From Stereocaulon alpinum (lineage: Eukaryota; Ascomycota; Lecanoromycetes; Lecanorales; Stereocaulaceae): a stretch of DNA of 64,000 bases. The stretch is taken from the NCBI GenBank assembly GCA_018257865.1, contig JAEUBA010000032.1, positions 186,001 through 250,000 on the forward strand. The letters run 5' to 3'. The position numbers and the translations under genes were made by a program. This document shows positions 24,500 to 37,314 of the stretch, piece by piece (position 1 is the first letter of the stretch; each line of letters opens with the position of its first letter). A model generated the notes under the pieces. That model did no database searches, was not told where the DNA came from, and saw nothing but the letters and a program-made list of their open reading frames with translations.

Positions 24500-27400
24500 T
24501 CAATAAGCCGCCTGTGGTGGAGCTAGTGATGACGGCCCAGCCGTAGGGCCAAACGTACTCTCCGAAGCCTGACTTTGGGCCTTGTGACTTGGTCCAGAAT
24601 GCTCAGCAGGATCATTGGTGTTCGTACCACCATAGGGCTCTATCCGGTCTTCGTTAACGATCTGAGAGCGATTGTCATGCGAGAGCCTGCTCGGACCTTC
24701 CTCGCTACGCCTACCGATCGGCAACCATCCAGCTACGCTGCCAGCAACTATACCTGTGGCTGCTAATGCAGCTGCTGGGCCGTACGCTGAATTCGACCGC
24801 GACCGTGGTGATCGCCGAGTGGTAGGTCTTCTGGAAGAGTCTGGAGTACGAGGGGTCTGCCGAAGAGTAATATCGGACTCCCCCGTTGGCGTTTGGGGTT
24901 GGGAGTCGGTATGTGATTTCGACCGGAATGAGCCACTCCTTGATCTAGGTAGCAACGTTTGTGCTTGATGTTGAAGCTTGTATTTGAGCGCAGTGAGGCG
25001 CCCACCGCGAAGCATCTTCATGAAAGTAAGGTCGGCTCTAATCCCCTCCATATCTGATGGGTCCCATTCGTATTGATAATTTCGCTCCTCGTCCGACACT
25101 CTGATCTTCGGTTTCGCTTTGCGCTTCAAGAAGGACGGTATCAGTCTTCTGATAAGATCATCCGGAATGAGCCGTATCATGATCCCCACTGGTATGGAGA
25201 GAAACCCAAGCACCACTGAGTAGCCCCATTGAGCACCGTTAAGTCGATGTGTGGAGAACGCAGCACCACCAACGAATACAATCATGATCTGGCCTGCAAT
25301 GATGATGATTTGTATGACAATGAAAAAGTAATTCCGGTGCAGGCCCTCAAATATGTTCAGCTTGTTGTCGAGCCGCCTGTTGTTGTACTGATTGAATATC
25401 TGCATCCAAACAAAAGTATTGAAAACCAATGTCTGCAGTTGTCTCTGCTCGCGCGGTGATTGATAGGAGAGCATACTCGGCCCAGCGAAGTACAATATTA
25501 GTGTGACGCCAAGCTGAAATATTGATTGGCCAATTATCATCTTCCACATCGTCAACGTTATCAAGGGTGCAAATTTACGATCTGGTTTGCGATCCAATAT
25601 GCTGATTGATGGTGGATCAGTAGCTAAAGCAAGAGCAGCAAGTGTGTCCATGATGAGATTGACCCAGAGAAGTTGAACAGCAGTTAACACAGAGGTTTCG
25701 GTATCGCTAGCGACGGCAGAGATGAACGTCAGAACCACTGCAGTAATGTTGACGGTGACTTGGAACTAGTTAAAGTTAGAGGAGGCATTCGAAAACCATA
25801 TTGGTTGACAAACCTGGAGGAATTTCTTCACAGCGTCATTCACAGTTCTGCCCCACATGATTGCTTTTACTATTGACGCAAAATTATCGTCCATCAGGAT
25901 GATTGCCGAAGCCTCCTTTGCTACTTCAGTACCTGCGATTCCCATAGAGAATCCCACATCGGCAGTGCTAAGTGCAGGGGCATCGTTCGTCCCATCACCA
26001 GTCACGGCAACAATGCCCCCTAGCTCTTGCAGAAGTACCACCAGTACTCGTTTATCTTCAGGGCTGGACCTAGCTAGCACCTGAAGATTCGGGACAAGCG
26101 CTTTCTTCTTATCGTCTTTCAACTTCCTGAAAGCAGGGCCTTCCATGACCTCACCATCCGTGTAAATTCCGCATTCTGTTGCAATGGCTTTGGCAGTCAT
26201 GAGGTTGTCCCCTGTTACCATACGCACGTACACACCGGCCTTCTGGCATGCACGAACCGCGTCTGAAACGCCCTCTCGTAGGGGATCTTGGATGCCGACG
26301 ACCCCTAGAAAAACCATGCGATTAAATACACTGTCGAACACTGCAAGCTTAGGATCATCCTCTTGAGTTGGAACGCCTTTTGGAGGCCATTGCTCAAAGT
26401 CTTTGAACAGCAAGCCGATTGTTCGTAAAGACCTTGAAGCATAAGTGTTGATGACCTGGTGAAGAGTCTCGAGATCTTCCCCTGTAATGTTAGTCTCCGA
26501 AATTCCGCTTGTCGGGTCTTGTATGATTCTCGAACACCTGTCAAGCAGAATCTCAGAGGCACCTTTGACATACATTCGATATCGCTTCTCACTGATCTGA
26601 ACAACGGCTGCCATACATTTCGCGTCTGAGTCAAAAGGCACAAACTGGACGATGTTGGCATTCGATCTCACCTCGTTAACGGATCCCATCTCCAGATGAT
26701 CCCGAGCGAAGCTGAGCAGCGCCGTCTCGGTTTTGGACCCTATGAATGTAGTTTGACCTCCGTCATCTTCGCCCTCAAAGGCTGTCGAGTTAACTGCGAT
26801 TATTTGTTTTAGGAGCTCCTTTACATCCATAGCGATTGAGGACACAAAATCAGCGATTGGGCCATCCTCGACGTCTTCCTCAAGTGCAATACCTTTGCCT
26901 TTGCCAGTGGGAGTCTCCGGCGAGGTAGATGCCGAGGTGTCAGGGCTGCTCTTGTTCCCAAACCGTACAGTGGTGCCTAGCACGCCGGCAACAGTCGACA
27001 TCTTGTTCTGTGTGAGAGTGCCTGTTTTGTCGGAGCAGATGGTCGTGGCATTTCCCATCGTCTCACATGCGCGTAGGAGTCGGACCAGGTTATTGTCTTT
27101 AAGCATCCGGGTGGTTGCAAATGCCAGCGCCAATGTGACGGCAAGAGGCAATCCTTCGGGGACTGCGACAACCACAATGGTGACTGCGACAATAAAGACT
27201 TGGAGGAAACGTTGTCCTTTTTGACTGGCTCCTCCTTCAATTTTGCTGAGCTGAGCTAGAAATTTGATGAACGTGGCTACAAAGAGGAGGAGGCCAGCGC
27301 CAAGGCCCAGTTTGGCGATCCATTCTGCAAGAAGGTTGAGTTTTATCTGTAGGGGTGTCGTCTGAGTACGACCGCGAAGCGACATAAGGATTTTGCCGTA

Positions 27401-28854
27401 GCTGGAGTGGACTCCCACAGCGGTGACAAGGAACGTGCCAATTCCTTCAGAGACTTTTCCACCAGATACTATGAACGGATCCATCTTGGAGTAACTGCGG
27501 TGTGATTCGATTGCAGTGTAGACCTCGTCGCCGGAGTGCTTTTTGAGTAGATCGGACTCGCCTGTAGCGGACGATTCGTCGCATTTGAGGTTATGCCCAG
27601 ATATGAAGATGCCGTCCACAGGGATCATGTCTCCTGGTTCCAGATGCATTACATCCCCAACGAGGATATCGTGCACCGAAATTTCGCGGGACTTGCCAGA
27701 TCGGATAACTTTGACAGCCCGATCCTCCTTTTTCTTGTTCAGCTTTACAAATTGTCGCTCTTTCTGCCAATCATTCGCAGCTCCCACTGTGACTACAATG
27801 AAGATAGCCACCATGATAGCAACACCTTCCACCCATTCCACGGGCGCTTGACCAGCGGGCTGAGGTTGGGTCGACTGGTAAATGCCCAGAGCTAGAGAGA
27901 CGACAGCGGCAACGGACAACAAGATCAACACCTTGTCCTTGAGAGCCATCCAAGCAAGCTGAAATATGCTCTTAGTTCTTTCCTCTTCAAGCCGATTATC
28001 TTTGAAGATGCGTTTGCGGTCAAAGAAGGAATCATCGGAGAGCTTCCTCGTGCCTACAGTGGTAGATCTTCTTAAGGTGCGCCGCTCGAAATCCTCAGGG
28101 CCCTTTCCTTGCGAGCCAGCTGCTACGGCTTGATCGAAAGGAATCGTTCCCTCAAGCTTCGTTTCATCGAGAGATAGTCCCGACACGCAGTCAGTGCGTA
28201 ACCCTTTTTCAAGACCTCTCAAGCCTCCTAGAGCATAGAATGCGGCGAAGCTCTTCGGATTGTACATCTTCCCCAATTGGCCTGGTGAGAAAGCAAACTT
28301 GTTGTCGTGAACTTCAAAATTCGCTCTGTCTTTGTCAGAATCCGGCTTTAGCGCGTCTTCATCGTTGACGATATTATCATTACTAGCCGCAGTGCTCGCT
28401 CTGTCCTCTGCCGTCGAGGCTGAGGAAGAGACGGAAGTCTCACCGCTATACGTCGTGGGAGAGTGACCTGGGTCGTCTGAGTCAACGGAATTACCCCTTG
28501 ATCGGGTATTTGGCACAGCCAGGAAGTCATGAGGCCGAAGCTCAGTGAATTTGGACGTAGGAGATGAAACATTATGAGGAGAGGTAGGTCGGTTGCTGTC
28601 GAAGGAATGTGCGGCTCGCAGGTCTGTGCGTGGAGACTCGCTCAACAGTAGGCCGGGCTCTCTGTCGCTTTCTTCATATTGCTCACCCTATGATCGATAG
28701 CTTCAGTCAGTAGGCCGGCCAGCAGTGTTGCTATGGTGGGACGGAGCTAAGGTAGACTAACAGGAGATGTATTGATAGTTATTGTAGGCGCTCGCCGGCG
28801 AGGGTTGTACGGCGGCGGTGACGGTATTGGGCCATCGTCCTCAGCGTTCAGCAT
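24500..28854 (-). CDS. P-type Ca2+-transporting ATPase (PMCA / yeast Pmc1 type)
   Basis: Exons complement(24500..25765, 25814..28687, 28762..28854), 1410 aa; introns of 48 and 74 bp. It pumps Ca2+ out of the cytosol, in fungi usually at the vacuole or plasma membrane. Visible motifs: TGES actuator loop, PEGLPLAVTLALAFATTRM in the M4 calcium-binding helix, phosphorylation motif DKTGTLTQNKM with Asp584, and hinge GDGTNDAPAL near residue 927. The long Ser/Thr-rich N-terminus (about 230 residues) and basic, proline-rich C-terminal tail (about 200 residues after the last membrane helix) suit regulation. The start was set at the short first exon because the frame has no ATG near 28645 and exon 1 joins it in phase through a good GTTAGT donor and CTGAC branch site. 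Intron 2 rejoins FLQ to FQVTVNITAV, as conserved in the family. Confidence 0.93.
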
Positions 28855-30069
28855 GGTACGCTTGATGTCCTGAACCTCTCTTTTCTAGTCACATGAAGGT
28901 AGCCAAAGTAACATACAAGGTAGGGTGTAGTCCTGTGCGGGTATAGATGCTGGGAATTGTGAATTGACTATGTTCTCGGTGTCTGTGCAACGTGTGTGGC
29001 TCCGAGCTAGGATGGTGTGTCAAAGGAGGAAGGAGCGGAATAGAAAGTGCTCTATGAGTCTGTCTGGGTCTTCCTGAGGCAGATGCAGTCAGTAATGATC
29101 GCCTGTTGTCCAGGAAGAACACAGGATTTGAGATCTTTATTAGCAAGCCAAGACTATCATACCTTTGGCTTTGCTCAAGACTTTCGGGTCCTTGGCCGAC
29201 TTAGATGACCTCCACTGCTCCTGTCGATAAGGCCCCTTCCCTATCTCCTTCAATGCGGGTGGACGCTTCTGGGTCCAGCAATCTTCCATAGACAATCTTT
29301 CCACGCCTACCGGATGCCATCAGATACGGTTGTCGTCAACAGATTGCCATTGTGGGTAGTAAACGGAGACTAGTAGTACCAACTAAACAGCGCAGTAGAC
29401 CGGACGGTTCCTCGGCGAATAGTGAACACTGGCTGGACTGGCTGGACTGGTCGCCCCAAAGCATCCTTGATGATATGTGGTTAACAGTTATATGAAAAGA
29501 CGCTAAAGGAGGCTGTGCAAGAGCTAAACTGCAAGCAGCAAGCCCAATGATGGCGCGGAAAAGCATGGCCATTGCCGCCCAGGGTTCCATCGAGGCGGCA
29601 TCCATCAATGATGACTCTAGATGCCGAATGTCTCGCGGTCATCTCAAGACATGATCGCATTGATGATCATGAAAGAGCGTAGCCCGGGGACTTCGTACAT
29701 GTAGGGTTACAATTCCAAGGTGTGGTGCGATTGGCGGGCCGACTCGCTAATCTTCAGCTCGATCCTGCAGCCGCATACCGGGCCTATGAGGACCGATCTT
29801 AACCTCAAGAGCGCATACGACGACTTCAGCTTACTGGCAAATATATCCCAGCAACAGGTAAGCATAGACATTCGGAGCTAATCATTGATTGGTGCCCTCA
29901 CAAAACTCGTTCCCTAGTGGTGGTTCTCACCCACACGAAACATGATGTGCACATGAGGCATGATTTACGAGGAGGCTGTGTATTGAACAAGCAAAGACTA
30001 GCTAATGTCCTTCAAGCGCCGACTTGCTTGATCCTCTGACCTTCACGCATGAGGGCAATTGATTGACCC
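28855..30069. other. Intergenic region between the Ca2+-ATPase 5' end and NUP84 3' end
   Basis: 1.2 kb holding the Ca2+-ATPase promoter. A 90-codon minus-strand frame near 29340-29608 has a hydrophobic signal-like segment but no other support. It covers a short tandem repeat (ggctggact twice, near 29431-29448). I call no gene here. Confidence 0.6.
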
Positions 30070-33000
30070 TTAGGCCTGAGGTACGGGTGCTCTCACAGTC
30101 CACAAATCCAGTGTCTCTCCATTTCGCTTCTTCTTGGATTTCCCACCCTTCGCGCCTCGGTCCTCAGCTTGAATGATAGATTTGCTCAAGTAGGCAAAGG
30201 AGTCAACAAGCTCAGGCATCCTATCAGCTGCCACGAAGCATGTAGCGAGCTCCGAATCTTTGGTGGCAATGAGGGCTGCCATGTTCATGCTTTTGAGCAG
30301 TAGGTCCCGGCTAAGGTAGCGCGAGCTAAAGTCTAATACAGTGTTGTAGGCGAGCACCACTTCAGGCAGACAAGCCACGCGTATCTCCTTAAATTCTTCT
30401 GCGTCCGCATCTGGACCGAACATTAGTCAGACACGGATTGCAATGCAAATATGCGTACTTACCGGTCTCGGGTTTCTGCAGCCAGCCATGAAATAGTGGC
30501 TCCATAGTCGCTTCAACCTTATTGTACGCCTGTTGAAGAGCATCCTTCCAAGGTCTGATGTCTTGGCGCTTCTCCAAATGTCTATTGTAGGGGTGTTGTT
30601 AGCATGGAGAAGACCATGCAGCAATGTATCGAGACTTACTTTTGACCTTCATCGACTACATCTTTCCATTCTTCCAGTGCGTTAAGTGCTGCGAATAGAT
30701 TTTCAAAAGCCCTGAAAGTGTCTCCATCATCCAAGAGGAGCTCACGTTCGCTGCGGACACGTCTTACGGACGAGCTACGCCGACGCCGTTGGCTGCTTGA
30801 AAGGTGGGATCTCGTGTTCCTGGTGGTCCTGCCGCTTCCTGCTTCATTATTGATAACATCTTCGCTCTTGGAGAGGTCCAAAGATCGCCCCAAGATCGAA
30901 CCTGTCTTGGCAAGTGAAATATCAGTGAATGTAACGGTCTGCAACAACATTCGCGCCGCGGCCAAACCATGAGAGCCTGTGGAGATGGTAGTGTTAGTTT
31001 CGGGTATGAGTGAGTGTAATATGTGTTGTGACTCACGGATAAGGAATTTGTATACCGCTACTCCAGCTGTCATGGTCTCTTCCCAATGACCCTCGAGTAG
31101 CAAGTACCACTCGAAACCATGGACAAGGTCTCGTTGATCGTCCGCCATCACTTTGCCAATGAAGTTAGCCTTGATGGGACGAAGTCCCATTGCGTCTATT
31201 CTGTTGTCTTCGAGTATCCTTAGGTTTGGATACCTTATGGAAGAATCCTTTTTCGGTACCGCATCTCGAATGACTGACTGCATGTGGCTGCTCAAAACCC
31301 CGTAGACGTTAATGTCGTATTGTTTCATCAACTGCATCAGCGTTTCGCGCTCTCCATGTTCTTGTATAGAAGGTAGCTGGCGACCCAAGCAGTACCATGA
31401 TCTCGCTGTGGAAAGTCTCGAGGCGTAAAGCGGTAACAATTGTTGTTTGCCAGCCTTGCTCAGATAGTCCACATAAGCAACAACGATGTTCTCCATCGCT
31501 TGACGCCGAGGTTTGTCCCCAAAGTCGAAGCCGAGATCTTGAAAGATGAAGATTATATGGGTGATGATGCGGAGATAATCGTGGTCATCCATGGAGATTG
31601 GTGCTGTGACATAGTCTTCGGGGATCCTGACATTCATTAGTGGAATAATCTGGGATCTGCCCTTGGCGTTGATAGCCTCAGCAAGTCGGACTCCGTGAGT
31701 ATAGAGAAAGTCAGCAAAAGACTTGCCAATGAGGCTACCTTGCAACATCTTGAAAGGATTTCTTGCTTCTTCCTTCGTTGCTTCGAACTGCTTCATCTTC
31801 TCTACGATCTTATCTCCTGGCTGTACGCTTTGGCCTCCGAACGCAGAAAATTTGAAGGAGCTCTGCTTCTTCTTCAAGGCAGTGGATCCTCGATCAGCAA
31901 AGCTGGTCTGTACATGGTCATCGAATGAATGCAATAAGTCCGAGTTGTATTGTGCAAACAGGTAGTCGTCCCAACAGCGGCTGACCTTCAAAACGCTGGG
32001 TAGATAGCCGCTCAGTACTCCATAAACGGCCTTCTCATACTCATCAATACCACCGTCTTTGGCTGCAAGGGCGCATGTCTGTCGCCATAAGGCCCGTGAC
32101 TGCCAAGACGTTGCTGAAGAATTGTTGGATAGAAGGCTTCGAGGATCGCCGCGCATTGCCGTGGCCCTCCAGCCTTCAACTCTCTCTTGACACCAGTCAC
32201 GCACGTAGTCCCAGTCCTTGCCTCGTCTGACCATCTCCCAACAACCCAGCCACATTGCTCGCTCGAAATAGAGATCTTGCTTTTCCAAGGCTCGGTTTTG
32301 ACGTGTAATGGCATCAGGATCCAGTTGAGTGACTAGGGCCTTGGTCTTCTCTGAATTCAGTAGTGAAGCATCGAGACCTGGGTCGTTCGGCTCCAATGCT
32401 TTAGGCCATGATCGCAGACGCTTTTGGCCTTTTATAGCTTCTTTCGTGAACAACCAGCTATGCGCCCAGAGCCCAGAGCCTCTATCAGCACCTGACTCCA
32501 GCTCTTCTACCACCTGCTCAATATCTTGCCCGGATCTATTAGCACAGGTTTGCAGCCATTGGACTACGGTGTTCCTTTCCCAGGCTTCATCGTCCAAGGC
32601 TAGAAAGTTGTCCCATACATCCTTTTCCGACGAGTAACGGTGTATCTGGCTGGTCGTGTTGGGTCGTAAAAGGTCTGCGCCAACCTTTGCCCTCTCCGAC
32701 TCTGGTATGGGATGCTGCACCTGGAGCATAAGACTCAATAACTCCCATGTCTGTTCCTCCTGTTCCCATCGTTTTAGATCCTCAACCGTAGTCATGAGAT
32801 CCTCGTCTCCACCATCTTCTCCACCGGCAGGCTTAGGTGTCGATCTCCCACTCGAGCTTCGTAGTCTTCGCCTTGTTGTCTTAGACAGCTCTTTCCGTCT
32901 CTCGGATTCGTGCATTGTTCCCAGGTGCAGTACGGTATCATTGGCTATCTTTTTGTAGGCGTTGACAAGGGGAATGACGTGTCGGTAATCTTTACTAGTC

Positions 33001-33278
33001 CTACGCTGATTCCTGACACTCAGACGATCCAGGTTCTCAGCAAACCTTTCAACTTGTTTTCCTACACGGTCTGCAGTAGCTTGTAAAGGATGAAGTGCTC
33101 TGTGGACGTCACTAATGGTGGGAAAAGTCGGCGATGCTGTAGCTGAGCGCTCGTTACCATTTTCGGGTCCGTCTTCGTCTTCCATACTGACATCCGAGTA
33201 TCCTTCGTCGGCATTGTCACCAGATGCCTCCGAATGATGGAGGCTATTCCAGCTTTCCTCTCGCGACATTTGGGGCAT
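30070..33278 (-). CDS. nup84: Nucleoporin Nup84/Nup107 family, Y-complex scaffold of the nuclear pore
   Basis: Exons complement(30070..30410, 30463..30581, 30640..30976, 31037..33278), 1012 aa. Structural member of the Nup84 (Y) complex. Recognised from the alpha-helical solenoid with the family blocks AMWLGCWEMVRRGKDWDYVRDWC, WRATAMRGDP, ALWRQTCALAAKD..EYEKAVYGVLSGY and the C-terminal RDLLLKSMNMA region; the N-terminal ~110 residues are acidic and disordered. The first ATG of the frame is at 33278; upstream is only TTG before a stop. The 60-bp intron at 30977-31036 has no stop and keeps frame, but has GTGAGT, a CTAAC branch site and CAG, and its removal yields the family-like KFLIRSHGLAAARMLL. 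Two later introns (58 and 52 bp) are required by phase. The protein ends with a Lys-rich patch and LDLWTVRAPVPQA. Confidence 0.92.
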
Positions 33279-34676
33279 GTTGGCCGCAGGCTGAGGTATC
33301 AATGTGCGCTGGCTATTGGCAATTTATGGCTTCGCGATCTCGGCTCCCTCACACGTCTTGGCCACGTTGCAGGCGAGCTATTTGAGAGCAGTAAGGTATT
33401 GACATCGCGTCTTTCTGAAAATCAGGCGCGCCTAGCCGCACCGCGCTTAAATTCTGCGGTGGATGTGTAGTTCCTAGAACAGAGATTTTCCCTCCATACA
33501 ATGTCTATACAGGCAGTCATTAGAGTCTCGGAACAGACCTCCAAGTCGGAGTAACCATCAGTGTTTGTTCAGATCCCTTGAGGGTCTCCTTGCGTGCTCA
33601 CGATCGCCTAAGATGGATCTTGACTCTCTCTATATAACAGGCCAAATCTCTTTGTGGAAGTGAAGGTCTTGACACGGAAGGGAGTTGTTACATTTCTTTA
33701 GCACCACCGGCTCCCATATGTACAATCAACAGATACCATGCCCACCGGTATTCTTCAATTATCACTGAGGCTGGTCAGGTCCCCTGGCGACGGTGCCTCA
33801 TCTTGAGTCTCAACAGGTTTGCCTTCGGACAGGAGACTGTATGGGCATCATCGCCCTGCCTCTGGTAGAAGAGATTGCAGCATTTGTACAGCTCGTCAAT
33901 TTGTTTCTGGCAATTTTCCTCCTTATATGCGTTCTTCTGTATGCAGTCTGTGCTAGTCTGAGTACTCAGTCGAGCAGGTTATTGCCCGCTCAGAGCTTAC
34001 CTTGAATCGCACACTAGCCATTCGTTAGTACCGGAGTCGCGGGATAATGCTCGTTGGAAACATACAGCAAGAGGGTGGCAAGGCGGGTCGGTCTTCAACG
34101 CTTCCTCCATAGCCTATAGATTTCAGCATTTAGAGACATAGCAGATCAAGAAATCTAAGTACAGTGCCAATTTGCCCAGATAGTGAATGCTTAATGAGGG
34201 GAAGTAGATGATCATGTGCCTCTCTGCTGCATCGATTTACGGTAGGACAAGCGCAACTACATGAAGAAGTATTTGCTCAATGACGCTCTCCGGGCCTAGT
34301 TCTAGAAGCCTCTTTTTGATTGGTGGGGCATTGCTCGCCCACCTTCACGCCTTTCCACCACTTCAGCTTCTCATAAACAACAAAATCCCCAAACCCCACA
34401 TCTTCTTGGAGACTTATGTGAATACCTCTCTCCACGCCTGATACGAGCTGAATTCAGATTTTCCATCTCCAAGGTACCTTCCCTTGCCCGACTCTCTCGT
34501 AGCCACCCTCCCTCTGGCAACTCTTCGTTTTGCACGAGGCAACGCTCACATCTAGCAGCTCCTCGCCAGCACCGCTGATAGCCGATTGCGTGCTTTCAAA
34601 AGCCCTCCACCTCAAACACTCCTCCATCCTAGCTCAAAATCACCGCATCCAATACAAACAATTATAGCCCGCCGAA
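33279..34676. other. Divergent promoter region between NUP84 and SUMO
   Basis: 1.4 kb between two genes transcribed away from each other. The 200 bases before the SUMO start are pyrimidine-rich, as in many fungal 5' leaders. A 55-codon hydrophobic frame (33841-34005) has no further support. No other feature seen. Confidence 0.6.
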
Positions 34677-35043
34677 ATGTCTGACCGCGATCAGTCCCCT
34701 GGCGCTGGAGGCAACGCAGATGACCAGCCCAAGTCCGAACACTTGAACATCAAAGTCACCGACAACAACAATGAGGTCTTCTTCAAGATCAAGCGTACCA
34801 CCGCCCTCTCCAAACTCATGAACGCCTTCTGCGAGCGGCAGGGCAAGTCAATGCAATCTGTCCGCTTCCTCTTCGACGGTGCGAGAGTCAACCCAACGGA
34901 TAGTCCGGATTCAGTGAGTCATTAACTAAGAGCATCTCACGCCTTGCATACAACTACCAGCTAATCCAACTCTCCCACAGCTCGAGATGGCCGACGGCGA
35001 TACTTTGGAGGTTCACCAGGAACAGATTGGTGGTTCGTCTTAA
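34677..35043 (+). CDS. smt3: SUMO (ubiquitin-like modifier Smt3)
   Basis: Exons 34677..34913 and 34981..35043, 99 aa, intron 67 bp. Conjugated to lysines of nuclear proteins through E1 Aos1/Uba2 and E2 Ubc9. The disordered Asp/Gln-rich N-terminus is followed by the ubiquitin fold (about residues 20-97) with HLNIKVTDNNNEVFFKIKR, the helix LSKLMNAFCERQGK and RFLFDGARVNPTDSP. The precursor ends QIGGSS, so a SUMO protease must remove two serines to expose Gly97. The splice in phase 0 joins TDSPDS to LEMADGDTLEVHQEQ, as in all orthologues. Convergent with the gene that follows. Confidence 0.97.
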
Positions 35044-35557
35044 GGTCGCTTCTTTACGTTATGAAAGCATATTACTACGTGGAATGGCGGTTTCTAGAAG
35101 TTGGTGGTGCTATGGCAGCGTGATCTTCTCAGTGCTTTACCCGTCTACTGCATGATACGAGGGAAATTGCCACATAGTTTGCATTGGGCGCTCATGGCGC
35201 AAATCATGTCTCTACGGAGGGGAACTGATGGGCGGAAACCGGTTCGTAGATGAGAGATGTCTCTTTTCAACAAATCATGCACTCACTGCCTCATTGTGTT
35301 CACTGTTGTGAAACGAGAGCACTTTTGAATTTGGCTATCGTACTATGACTGTGCTCTTGTACAGAAGACCACTCTTGACAGTGACATGCAACAAGCTAGA
35401 GTCCTCCATACATGCTAGACCAACACGACGCTAGTCGTACAATACCCCGAAAACAATGCTCGGAAGCTCGAATAGCCACCCATATTCCTTCAACGCAACC
35501 ACCGGGTCTTTAGCCAACGCGTGTCCTTCCACATCCTACTCAAACAGCACTGCCCGC
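35044..35557. other. 3' intergenic region between two convergent genes
   Basis: 514 bp holding the 3' ends of the SUMO gene and of the minus-strand gene that follows. I see no other feature. Confidence 0.6.
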
Positions 35558-36153
35558 TCACTCATCCCAAACAGCCCTCCTCGCCTCCTCCCTCTCCCTC
35601 TCCTCCCTTTCCGCCTCTCCCTTAACCTTCTCTCTCCTCTTCCTCTCATTATCCCTAACAGCCTTCTCATACGCCTTTCCCTCTTCCGTCTTCTTCGGCG
35701 CCCTAACCCCCAACGCTCCAGCAATCATCCTCTCCGCCACAGCCCTTGTTTTCTCTGGTCTTTTTTCCGAGTCTGATGGCGGGGATCGAGACGTGTTGCT
35801 GGGGCCAGAGGGATATGATGGAGGCAAGGCGGTGTTGAACGTAGTCCAATCTGTACTGCTTTTGTTGCGGGAGTGGCGGGAAGTGGGGGAGATGGGTGTA
35901 GGTGGTGGTGGGCCGGGTGTTTCTTGGATGGTGGGCGTTGAGGGCTGAGAGAGCGTGTCTTCGTCTGAGGACGAAGAAGCGGCGGCTTCTTCCCAGGAAT
36001 CAGCGACCGTGGCTTTGGTGACTTTGAGTTTGCTCGGGGGAGAGATAGAAAGCTTCTTGAGAGAGCTGTCTAGGCCTAGGATGTGGTTAGAAAGTTTCCA
36101 ACAAGGGAAACGAGGCTAAGATTACCTTGGACCTTATTAGACCTGGTAGTCAT
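35558..36153 (-). CDS. Unrecognised small charged protein, 181 aa
   Basis: Exons complement(35558..36075, 36126..36153), intron 50 bp splitting codon 10. I do not recognise a named family. The N-terminal half is Ser/Pro/Thr-rich (ISPPSKLKVTKATVADSWEEA, then an acidic SSSSDEDT stretch and a PGPPPPTP run); the C-terminal third is a highly charged Lys/Glu/Arg helix (about residues 125-181, KAYEKAVRDNERKRREK.. to RRAVWDE) that could form a coiled coil or RNA-binding helix. The start ATG at 36153 gives a short first exon ending at a GTAATC donor and joining in phase. Composition and splicing support a real gene; function is unknown. Confidence 0.75.
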
Positions 36154-37314
36154 TGCTGCGTGGACAGGTGGTATGCCAGCTTCCAAGATTCAGTCAACAC
36201 TTTGTATATACAACGTCAGCTGTAAGTACAGCACAATCTATATGCACAGAGAGCGCTGGTGAAGAAACAACGAGGATCAATGCTTCTACAAGTGCAAGTG
36301 CAATTGCATTGTGTGTGAAACCAGCGACAATAATCACGAAAGAGCGTCAAACGTAGCACAAATGCAACCGCAAGGGATAGAACAAGCTTCAAGAGCCATT
36401 TACTCGATCATGGTGTGGACATGTGATGTTCAGAGAAGTAGGACTTCCCCACGTTGTGTGACACCATTGTAGGGCTGCAGCCCGAAACGAAGGTCTAGGC
36501 CAAGAGGCTCCTTTCGGTCTCTACAAGACGTAACACTGGAGTAGCTCTTCTCGATCTATACTTTTGAGAAATATGCAAATTATTTGTAAGGAGATGTACA
36601 GGGTGAGTGGTTTAGGCGCTAGCGAATCATTCTATATCTCTTCCAGACGTATGCATCACGACCCACCAAAACCCAAGGGCGTCACTTTGGCCACAGCTAT
36701 ATCGAAAGCAAGTCGAGTGCACTATCCCGGAAACCCTGCTCCAATGACCAAGCCCCCGCTAAGATATATTGGTAGGGCCAGATCAAAAAGCACTCGCACG
36801 CTGGAAATGGCAAGGTCGTCATGGTATTGGAGCATTGATACGTGCTGTATCAACGTGAACCAAGTAATCACCGGCAAATCACTGAGACGCCTTGTACTGA
36901 GCATTCTTTATGCAGATATAGGAAGTGTGGATCGAGTCTAGAAGGTTTCCTGCCGGGGCCGTGGCGACTATCCACGGCAAGATACCCATTACCGAAGGTG
37001 ACATGATATATGAGTAAAAACAATTAACCAACGTCAACGATAACACATTCGGAGTTCGAGTGCATAATGTATTCGCCAGTCGAACATGAGAGATTGCTAT
37101 GCAGCGGTTTAGGTCCACTTGCCCCTTCGGGACCTTGCCTGCCGATCCCGCAGAGCTTGCTTGGCATCAGTCGAAGACTAAAGTGCAGTACATGAAGGTC
37201 CGAGTTGTGAGTCATATAAACCAGTCTACGAACCGCATGTAGAAGAATGAAGCTGTGCCGGGGTTTTCGTTCCACAGAAACACTCTGAGCTGTCGCCTAT
37301 AGTCTGCAACTACA
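36154..37314. other. Divergent intergenic region
   Basis: 1.16 kb between two genes transcribed away from each other. Open frames here begin with non-ATG codons or overlap on both strands. I see no RNA gene or repeat. Confidence 0.6.

Noticed and set aside
29336..29605. Minus-strand frame of about 89 codons with a signal-like hydrophobic segment
   Set aside because: No homology recognised, no Cys pattern or conserved block, and it includes a short DNA tandem repeat. It lies in the Ca2+-ATPase promoter region and is probably chance.
33841..34005. 55-codon hydrophobic frame in the NUP84-SUMO intergenic region
   Set aside because: Too short, no family, and located in a shared promoter.
35440..35776. 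Plus-strand frame rich in Pro/Leu/Arg opposite the small charged protein
   Set aside because: Its low-complexity composition is the antisense image of the Lys/Glu/Arg codons of the real minus-strand gene.
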